From UBA11373 sp035291545 (GTDB taxonomy: Bacteria; Actinomycetota; Acidimicrobiia; Spongiisociales; UBA11373): a stretch of DNA of 10,284 bases. The stretch lies in the NCBI GenBank assembly GCA_035291545.1, contig DATDRW010000023.1:1-10284 (forward strand), read 5' to 3'. The notes beneath the pieces were generated by a model. The model saw nothing but the letters and a program-made list of their open reading frames with translations, had not been told where the DNA came from and ran no database searches. The stretch's first letter is position 1, and every line of letters begins with the position of its first letter. Positions 1-4,346 of this stretch are shown piece after piece. A program made the position numbers and the translations under genes.

Positions 1-23
1 ATACCGCCCTCGTTCAGCGTCAC
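1..23 (-). CDS. Start of an unidentified gene, cut by the window edge
   Basis: Only seven codons are visible, reading V/M-T-L-N-E-G-G from a GTG. The GTG shares bases with the TGA that ends the upstream reading frame (a GTGA four-base overlap), the usual sign of translational coupling. A GGAG lies six bases before the GTG, so the start has its own ribosome site. The product cannot be identified. Its position after a haem-type lipoprotein and a small membrane ORF suggests it belongs to the same membrane or electron-transfer cluster, which is inference only. Confidence 0.4.
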
Positions 24-175
24 GCTCCGCTCCACATGGCCCGCGTCGCGCCGTCGCGGACGAGCGACGAAGCGGGCGCGATGGAGTCGAGGTTCAACAC
101 GGCGTCGGGGAGTCACACGGTGACGAAGAAGGCCACGATGAGCAGACCCCGCGCCGTCGCGTCGATCCAACTCAT
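20..175 (-). pseudogene. Small membrane-protein ORF interrupted by an in-frame TGA
   Basis: An ATG at 175 with AAGGA about nine bases upstream opens a frame reading MSWIDATARGLLIVAFFVTV, then TGA (113-115), then LPDAVLNLDSIAPASS and so on to a second TGA at 20-22. Without the internal TGA it would be a 51-residue protein with one membrane helix (about residues 10-25). G or C at the third codon position is very frequent both before and after the internal TGA, and the second TGA overlaps the next start (GTGA), so the frame looks like one gene. It lies 40 bases after the lipoprotein. Possible readings are a TGG-to-TGA nonsense mutation or assembly error (V-W-L-P would fit), a genuine 20-residue peptide, or readthrough. 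Genome-wide TGA recoding is unlikely because neighbouring genes end in TGA and use TGG for Trp. I do not recognise the family. Confidence 0.45.
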
Positions 176-215
176 CGTGGCCAATCCTTCGTTCGATGTG
201 CCTGACTCCAGGTCC

Positions 216-1154
216 TCAGCCTCCGATCAAGGACACTTCGATCCACCCGAGATAGGAGGACTGGACGTGCTCGGGATCGTCCCAGCCTTCGGGGCTGTTG
301 TCGGCGTCCCAATAGGCGAGGGCCATCAACGCGGTGTCCCCCACCGCGAACTGAGCGTCCTGGGCGTCACCGGTCTGCAACGGCCGGCGGATCTCGAAGG
401 TCCAGGTGCCCTCACCGTCGGCGACGGGGTTGGAATGGCTGAACACCCCCAGCAGGCTGTTCTCCGCTCCCTCACCGTTGTCGTCTTCCCGGGTCTCGGG
501 ATCGGTGGACCACTCGTCGTCGAAGTTGCACCCGGCGTCGTTGCCCGGATCGCTGCCCTCGCCGGGGTCACTCACCTCACCACCCTGATCCTCACCGGCG
601 GCGCACTCGAGCTCCCAGTGCCAGATGTCGGCCATCCCCAGGCTGGTGTAGCTCTCCTCCTCGCCTTCGGAGTCGGTCCCCATGTGGGGACCGGCGGCGG
701 CCTCCACCGCCCACATGACCGAGGGCGCTGCCGAGAGATGGGGATCCTCGGCGTTCCAGTTGAAGTCATCCTCGACGGTGAACAACACATAGAGGAACTC
801 GGCGTCGTAAGCCACCTTGACGCTGACATCCGTCGGGGCGATGGTCTCGGTCGAGATGGCCTCGAGCGTGACGTCCAACCCGGTGATCCCGTCCCAATCG
901 GAGGCATCACCGTCGACCGTGATCGCTGCAAGCGAGGCCTCGATCCGGAGCCCCTCGTCCTCCCCGTGGGTCGTGGTGGTGGCTCCCGTCGTGGTGGTGG
1001 CTGCGGTCGTCGTGGTGGCCGCGGTCGTCGTGGTGGCGGCGGTCGTGGTCGTGGCCGCCGTGGTCGTGGTCGCTGCGTCGTCGTCGCCGCAGGCGGCCGT
1101 CACCAGGGCCAAGACGGCCACGAGGTAGAGGGGGCGGAGGATCTTCATTCTCAT
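216..1154 (-). CDS. Secreted lipoprotein with ethylbenzene-dehydrogenase-related (haem-binding type) domain
   Basis: 312 residues. Residues 1-22 form a lipoprotein signal peptide: positive MRMK, a hydrophobic core and a lipobox ending VTAAC, with C22 as the lipidation site. An acidic GDDD follows, then a low-complexity linker of TTTTAA units (about 29-62) that would hold the domain away from the membrane. The folded part begins with a typical ITVDGDASDWDGI entry and contains VSVKVAYDAEFLYVLFTVED and ADIWHWELE, the pattern of the EB_dh/DOMON-like beta-sandwich found in haem-binding subunits linked to DMSO-reductase-family enzymes and in related cytochromes. Haem binding itself is inferred; I cannot assign the axial ligands. 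The segment at about 185-230 is unusually acidic and Gly-rich. GAGGAG seven bases before the first ATG supports this start over the ATG two codons later. A role in extracytoplasmic electron transfer or sensing is likely, with partners encoded further left. Confidence 0.72.
   Translation of the reverse strand: MRMKILRPLYLVAVLALVTAACGDDDAATTTTAATTTTAATTTTAATTTTAATTTTGATTTTHGEDEGLRIEASLAAITVDGDASDWDGITGLDVTLEAISTETIAPTDVSVKVAYDAEFLYVLFTVEDDFNWNAEDPHLSAAPSVMWAVEAAAGPHMGTDSEGEEESYTSLGMADIWHWELECAAGEDQGGEVSDPGEGSDPGNDAGCNFDDEWSTDPETREDDNGEGAENSLLGVFSHSNPVADGEGTWTFEIRRPLQTGDAQDAQFAVGDTALMALAYWDADNSPEGWDDPEHVQSSYLGWIEVSLIGG
969..1070 (-). repeat. In-frame 18-base tandem repeat encoding (TTTTAA)n linker
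   Basis: Within the lipoprotein gene, five to six degenerate copies of an 18-base unit encode Thr-Thr-Thr-Thr-Ala-Ala blocks just after the lipidated Cys. Synonymous differences between copies show the repeat is old or selected at the protein level. Such linkers are commonly O-glycosylated or unstructured spacers in actinobacterial surface lipoproteins (general knowledge, not shown here). Confidence 0.85.
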
Positions 1155-1401
1155 TCTTGGGTCTCCTCGAATCGATTACTCGGCGAGCCATCGCGCCCAG
1201 TCGGCAGGTGCCGTGATCCGGGTCGAACCCGTCTCACCGGTCTGGGCGTCGTTGCTCCTCCATCATCAAGAACATTAAGGACGACTACGGAACCCGGCCT
1301 CCACCGTTAGAGGGGGTAATCGCACTCTAATCCTCATGCGGGAATCGGGACTTTCGCCTCTACGTGGGGTGGAGGGGGTTCCTCGAGCGGCGACCGCGCT
1401 T
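1155..1401 (-). promoter_or_regulatory. Leader and promoter region of the lipoprotein gene
   Basis: This space lies between the terminator of the two-component operon and the lipoprotein start, so the lipoprotein promoter should be here. Near 1313-1334, read on the minus strand, GATTA occurs twice with starts 11 bases apart, one helical turn, which could be a direct-repeat operator, and a TACCCCCT stretch follows. No convincing paired -35/-10 was found. The GAGGAG ribosome site is at the right end of the leader next to the ATG. No open frame here looks coding. Confidence 0.3.
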
Positions 1402-1428
1402 CGTCGGCCGGCCTGAGGCCGCCCGACG
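1402..1428 (-). terminator. Stem-loop terminator of the two-component operon
   Basis: Starting four bases after the response-regulator stop, an inverted repeat pairs CGTCGG with CCGACG and CGGCC with GGCCG around a three-base loop, with a single mismatch between the two stem parts. There is no T tract. Stem-loops without U tails at gene ends are common in actinobacteria. Confidence 0.65.
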
Positions 1429-1432
1429 GCAC

Positions 1433-2059
1433 TCAGTCGAACACGCCGAGCCGGAGAGCGGCAGCAACCGCCTCGGATCGACTGTGGACCCCGAGTCGCT
1501 TGAAGATCGAGTGGAGTGTGGAACGGACCGCGACCTCGGTTCGGCCGATTCGGGCGCCGATCTCACGATTCCCCAAACCGGCGGCCACCAGGCGGAGGAT
1601 CTCGCGCTCTTCGGAAGACAGTGAACGCGGCGACGAGATTTCCGGGTCGTCGATCTTGGCGACGAGCGGCGCCGTCAACTCCCCCTGGAGGTAGTGCCCT
1701 CCCCGGCCGACGGTCTGAATCGCTCTGATGAGCTCGTCGCGGCCGGCGTTCTTCTTGATGTACCCGGCGGCACCCAGGGCGATCGCCTGCTGCACGAGCG
1801 CGGGGTCGTCGTACATGGACAGCACCAACACGGGGGGCGCCGTCTCACGCTCCTTCAGCGCCGTGAGGACGTCGAGGCCCGACATCGTCGGCATGCGAAT
1901 GTCGAGCAGGACGACATCTGCCTCGACGTCGTCGAGCATCGCGAGCAGCTCGACGCCGTCCGACGCCTCACCGCCGATTTCGATCGACGGCTCGTTGACC
2001 AGCATCCATTTGATCCCGTCGCGAACGAGCGTGTGGTCGTCGACGATGACCACTCTCAT
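1433..2059 (-). CDS. NarL/LuxR-type response regulator
   Basis: 208 residues, full length for the family. The receiver domain (about 1-120) has the acidic pair D7-D8, the phospho-acceptor D53 in LLDIRMP, S81 at the Thr/Ser switch position and K103 in GAAGYIKKN. A LuxR-type helix-turn-helix occupies about 146-208, with LSSEEREILRLVAAGLGNREIG, the recognition-helix region EVAVRSTLHSIFKRLGV and a normal C-terminus. Its ATG overlaps the kinase stop (ATGA), and GGAGG nine bases upstream gives it a ribosome site inside the kinase gene. It should be phosphorylated by the upstream kinase and act as a transcription factor. The nearest candidate target on the same strand is the lipoprotein cluster, separated by a terminator; that link is an inference from position. 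Confidence 0.93.
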   Translation of the reverse strand: MRVVIVDDHTLVRDGIKWMLVNEPSIEIGGEASDGVELLAMLDDVEADVVLLDIRMPTMSGLDVLTALKERETAPPVLVLSMYDDPALVQQAIALGAAGYIKKNAGRDELIRAIQTVGRGGHYLQGELTAPLVAKIDDPEISSPRSLSSEEREILRLVAAGLGNREIGARIGRTEVAVRSTLHSIFKRLGVHSRSEAVAAALRLGVFD

Positions 2060-3408
2060 GGGCCGACGCCTCCCCCGTCCGGTACCCAGGCGCGAAACCG
2101 CGTGCCCCCCGCGTCGCGCTTTGCCACCCGAAGACCCCCTCCGATCGCCTCGAGCCTGCTGCGCGTCGTCGCCAGGCCGAGGCCGATCTCCCCGCTGAAC
2201 CCGGTCCCGTCGTCCTCGACCTCGAGAGTGACCCGATGGCTGCTGCGGGTGACCTTGATCACGACCCTGGTGGCGGCGGCGTGTTTGCGGGCATTGGTGA
2301 CCGCTTCGCGCGCCGCCCGGAAGAGAGCCACCCGCGATGGTTCGGAGAGCGGATCGAGTTTCCCCAGCTCGAGGGTGATCTCGACGGAGGACTCCTTCCG
2401 AACGTCATCGACCAGTCGGGTGAGCAGCGCGTCGAGGCCGAGGCGATCGATGGCGCCCTGATGGAGCATCCTGAGCTCGGAGCGGAGGGTCCCGTCGATG
2501 GAGCGGACGAGTTCGGCGGCCCTGTCCAACTCCGCGGCCACCGGACTGTCGGGGTCGACCTGCGACCGGCTTCCCTGAATCCCATAGAGAACCCGATACA
2601 AGGGCTGACCGATGTCGTCGTGCAGTGCGCCGATGATCCGGGAACGCTCCTCCTCCTGGGCCCGGGCGAGGTCGGCGAAGAGCCGCTCGGCCTGGTCGCG
2701 CCTGCGGATGAGAGCCAGAGAGTTTGCGGCGACGAGGTTGACGTTGAACACGAGCAGGACGGCCAATCCCGACCCCACCGCGAGCCACACCCATGTCCGG
2801 ATCGAGGCCAGGGCGGCGTGGAGAGTGGCGGTTCGCTCGTATACCTCGAACACCGTGAGGACCTCGCCCGACGACTCGTCGGTCACCGGGACGTAGAACT
2901 CCCAGAGGTGGCCCAGGCTTCGCTCGCCGGCGTGCTCGTCGGTCGCCATCTCGGCGTGTCCCGCTCGCGGCTCTCCGCGGAACGCCTCGATCAGATCCCC
3001 GGAGAGGGGGAAGGTACGACCGACGATCTCGGTGAGGTCCGAGTACAGAACGGTCCCAGCGCGGTCCCAAACCTTGACACGGACAACGTCGACCCCGATG
3101 AGATGTTCCCGTATCTCTTGATCCAATGCATGGAAACGTGGCGATTCCCCCGCGGACACCCCGATAATGTGCTGTTCCGCGAGCTCCCCGACGACAACCG
3201 ACAATGTCGCCAGGTGGGCATCGAGCAGGCTTCGCTCGACCGCGCTTGGAATGCCCACACCGAGCAGCACCGCCAGCACCAGCGACAGTGCCAGACCGAC
3301 CGTCGCGACCCGACCAATGCCCCCCAGCACCTCCCACTCCGTGCGGAGACCGGAGCGCATCCGCGTCCAGATTGATGGAGTTCCGCCGGACCGAGCATCC
3401 CGAGCCAT
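2056..3408 (-). CDS. NarX/DegS-type membrane sensor histidine kinase
   Basis: 450 residues. Membrane helices lie at about 31-54 and 205-228 and enclose an extracytoplasmic sensor domain of about 150 residues that I cannot assign to a known ligand family. A cytoplasmic helix (about 230-256) leads to a HisKA_3 dimerisation domain whose phospho-acceptor is H263 in GALHDDIGQPL, the HDxxGQ form typical of NarX/DegS kinases. The HATPase domain shows the N box (REAVTNARKHA, N372), DDGTGF (399-404) and a GLGLA glycine motif (409-413). The kinase is translationally coupled to the response regulator. The ATG at 3408 has GGAG only two bases away, so the start could be a few codons off. A TATCGT (3437-3442, minus strand) could be its -10. 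The input signal is unknown; association with a haem-type lipoprotein suggests a redox or electron-acceptor cue. Confidence 0.9.
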   Translation of the reverse strand: MARDARSGGTPSIWTRMRSGLRTEWEVLGGIGRVATVGLALSLVLAVLLGVGIPSAVERSLLDAHLATLSVVVGELAEQHIIGVSAGESPRFHALDQEIREHLIGVDVVRVKVWDRAGTVLYSDLTEIVGRTFPLSGDLIEAFRGEPRAGHAEMATDEHAGERSLGHLWEFYVPVTDESSGEVLTVFEVYERTATLHAALASIRTWVWLAVGSGLAVLLVFNVNLVAANSLALIRRRDQAERLFADLARAQEEERSRIIGALHDDIGQPLYRVLYGIQGSRSQVDPDSPVAAELDRAAELVRSIDGTLRSELRMLHQGAIDRLGLDALLTRLVDDVRKESSVEITLELGKLDPLSEPSRVALFRAAREAVTNARKHAAATRVVIKVTRSSHRVTLEVEDDGTGFSGEIGLGLATTRSRLEAIGGGLRVAKRDAGGTRFRAWVPDGGGVGP

Positions 3409-3458
3409 GTCTCCGCTTCAGTGGCCTTCGATGGGCACGATACCGGGAGTGGGGCAAG

Positions 3459-3505
3459 GGCCGGGTCGGCCCCAGAGCGAAGAGGCCGGGTCGCCCCTAC
3501 GGGGC
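3459..3505. repeat. GC-rich duplicated element upstream of the kinase
   Basis: GGCCGGGTCGGCCC (3459-3472) recurs as GGCCGGGTCGCCCC (3484-3497). The second copy runs into a perfect hairpin GCCCC-TAC-GGGGC (3493-3505), which sits just before the CGCAATT array. The stretch 3409-3760 between the kinase start and the small Cys-rich ORF contains no credible gene, only these repeats. Confidence 0.55.
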
Positions 3506-3509
3506 CTTC

Positions 3510-3554
3510 CGCAATTCGCAATTCGCAATTCGCAATTCGCAATTCGCAATTCGC
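3510..3554. repeat. Tandem heptamer array (CGCAATT)6
   Basis: Six uninterrupted perfect copies of CGCAATT (3510-3551) plus a partial CGC. The unit is AT-richer than its surroundings and perfectly conserved, which indicates recent expansion or active maintenance. Heptanucleotide short tandem repeats are known from cyanobacterial intergenic regions (STRR sequences); this array is similar in style but different in sequence. Confidence 0.95.
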
Positions 3555-3586
3555 CAAAGGATCGCGCCCTGGCACTAGTGCACGTT

Positions 3587-3722
3587 CTGACGAATTGCGC
3601 CGGGAGACGCGCACACCTCGGCCCGAGAACCTCCCCCAGACGCGCCCGCCACGACACGCGGGACTGACGAATTGCGCCGGGACACGCGCACACCTCGGCC
3701 GAGAACCTCGCCAAGACGCGCC
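3587..3722. repeat. Two-copy imperfect direct repeat of about 60 bases
   Basis: Copy one (3587-3646) and copy two (3664-3722) both begin CTGACGAATTGCGCCGGGA and end AGACGCGCC, differing at a few positions, with a period of 77. Each contains a small palindrome, CTCGGCCCGAG in copy one and the perfect CTCGGCCGAG in copy two. The GAATTGCG near each start is the complement of the heptamer unit in the neighbouring array. No open frame within looks coding. A tandemly duplicated regulatory or small-RNA element is possible but unproven. Confidence 0.85.
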
Positions 3723-3752
3723 GACGGCCGGCGCGGGAACGCACCGGCCGTC
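3723..3752 (-). terminator. Stem-loop terminator after the Cys-rich ORF
   Basis: GACGGCCGG (3723-3731) is the perfect reverse complement of CCGGCCGTC (3744-3752), with a 12-base loop. It begins eight bases after the stop codon of the Cys-rich ORF on the minus strand and has no T tract, like the stem-loop after the response regulator. Its position completes a self-contained transcription unit for the small ORF. Confidence 0.65.
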
Positions 3753-3760
3753 GTGTCGCT

Positions 3761-3841
3761 TCAGCAGCAGCCGGAACCGCTGCAGCAGCAGTCGGACTCG
3801 TCGTCCGAGCAGTCTGCGATCGGGAGAGCCTCCCGGGTCAT
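3761..3841 (-). CDS. 26-residue Cys-rich peptide divergent from arsR (candidate metal- or arsenite-binding micropeptide)
   Basis: An ATG at 3841 has a perfect GGAGG (3847-3851) five bases before it and an in-frame TAG 12 bases upstream, so the start is well fixed. The frame begins MTREALPIAD and ends DCCCSGSGCC followed by TGA. It has six cysteines (C11, C18, C19, C20, C25, C26), several acidic residues around 10-17, and no aromatic residues. A plausible promoter (TTGACA, 17 bases, CAAGAT) lies upstream on an ArsR-type operator dyad shared with arsR, and a stem-loop follows the stop. Clustered and vicinal Cys can bind arsenite or soft metals, as in ArsD and metallothioneins, and smtA/smtB shows the same divergent layout. 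I do not recognise a named family. Binding, buffering or a chaperone role is inference; a RiPP precursor or leader peptide is possible, but no modifying enzyme is in the window. Confidence 0.68.
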   Translation of the reverse strand: MTREALPIADCSDDESDCCCSGSGCC

Positions 3842-3870
3842 GGCAGCCTCCTATCGATGGTCATCGATGT

Positions 3871-3899
3871 ATCTTGACCTATGTATCGACATCTGTCAA
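3871..3899 (-). promoter_or_regulatory. Promoter of the Cys-rich ORF
   Basis: On the minus strand TTGACA (3894-3899, a perfect -35) is followed by 17 bases and CAAGAT (3871-3876, a weak -10). Transcription would start near 3864, giving a leader of about 22 bases that carries the GGAGG site. Confidence 0.55.
3874..3899. promoter_or_regulatory. 26-bp dyad operator between the Cys-rich ORF and arsR
   Basis: TTGAC (3874-3878) mirrors GTCAA (3895-3899), and inside them ATGT mirrors ACAT; 18 of 26 positions are palindromic. Each outer arm is the -35 of one promoter and overlaps the -10 of the other. A repressor bound here would block both. Further ATCGATG copies lie at 3854-3869. ArsR-family operators are typically AT-rich dyads of this kind at promoters. 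Confidence 0.6.
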
Positions 3900-3902
3900 T
3901 AT
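3874..3902 (+). promoter_or_regulatory. Promoter of arsR, probably leaderless
   Basis: TTGACC (3874-3879), 17 bases, CAATAT (3897-3902), then six bases to the GTG at 3909. There is no ribosome site before that GTG, so transcription probably begins at the start codon, as is frequent in actinobacteria. Confidence 0.55.
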
Positions 3903-3908
3903 GTCTTC

Positions 3909-4214
3909 GTGACCATCTGTTGCGCCCCCATCCTCGAAGAACGGCTCTCCCCCACCGACGCCGAGGATCTCGCCCGGCGCTTCAAGGCCCTGGCCGACCC
4001 GGCCCGCCTCCGCCTGCTGTCGCTGATCGCGTCGTGCGGCGAGGTGTGCGCCTGCGAACTGGTCGACAGCGTCGGCGTCTCCCAGCCCACGGTCAGCCAC
4101 CACCTCAGGGTGCTCCACGAGACCGGTCTCCTGGAACGGGAACGCCGCGGCAAATGGGTGCACTACCGAGTCGCGCGGGACGCCCTCGACGCGCTCAGAG
4201 GGGTGTTGGCTTAG
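3909..4214 (+). CDS. arsR: ArsR-family transcriptional repressor, arsenite-sensor type
   Basis: 101 residues from GTG. After an N-terminal CC pair (C4-C5, in TICCAPILEE), the winged helix reads LARRFKALADPARLRLLSLI, then CGEVCACEL (C43, C47, C49), then SVGVSQPTVSHHLRVLHETGLLERERRGKWVHYRV, the recognition helix and wing. The N-terminal vicinal Cys pair plus a Cys in the CxC region is the arsenite-binding arrangement described for Corynebacterium glutamicum ArsR, so As(III) is the most likely inducer, with other soft metals possible. A longer in-frame extension to an ATG at 3867 or further is open, but it would run through the operator and lacks a ribosome site, so the GTG is preferred. No arsenite pump, arsenate reductase or arsM is in the window; the visible targets are arsR itself and the divergent Cys-rich ORF. 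It converges on the ABC-F gene. Confidence 0.92.
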   Translation: MTICCAPILEERLSPTDAEDLARRFKALADPARLRLLSLIASCGEVCACELVDSVGVSQPTVSHHLRVLHETGLLERERRGKWVHYRVARDALDALRGVLA

Positions 4215-4341
4215 GTCGCCCGACGCCCGACGCCCGCAAGGAAGGTCTTGGCGAGCGGTGATGGATGACGGGGCGCCTCGGGTTAAGTCGCTCAACACCC
4301 GCATCGGAGGTCTTGACGGGCGTCGGGCGACGGGTGACGGG
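4215..4341. repeat. Inverted heptamer arrays between convergent genes
   Basis: Directly after the arsR stop come TCGCCCG, ACGCCCG, ACGCCCG (4216-4236). In the opposite sense TGACGGG, CGTCGGG, CGACGGG, TGACGGG (4314-4341) precede the ABC-F stop. GTCGCCCGACGCCCG (4215-4229) is a perfect reverse complement of 4317-4331. The second array has four GGG runs spaced by four bases on the plus strand. A looser direct repeat (CCCGCA, then GGTCTTG) occurs at 4233-4257 and 4298-4322. The 15-bp inverted repeat could act as a two-way terminator despite its long loop. Confidence 0.8.
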
Positions 4342-4346
4342 CGACG

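Noticed and set aside
1200..1260. tRNA-like GGGTTCGACCC on the minus strand
   Set aside because: It resembles a T-loop, but no acceptor, D or anticodon stems can be drawn around it.
36..1310. Long plus-strand open frame opposite the lipoprotein gene
   Set aside because: Its product is low-complexity Gly/Arg/Val-rich sequence without family features, whereas the minus strand has a signal peptide, ribosome site and recognisable domain.
3510..3722. CRISPR array
   Set aside because: The repeats are either seven-base tandem units or one 60-base duplication; there are no regular unique spacers and no cas genes.
3418..3744. Frames with repeated ELRIANC or NSQFAIR units
   Set aside because: These are translations of the CGCAATT array and not proteins.
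3672..3908. N-terminal extension of ArsR
   Set aside because: It would run through the operator and both promoters, and its Gln/Ser-rich part is simply the antisense of the Cys-rich ORF. Homologous ArsR proteins begin near the GTG at 3909.
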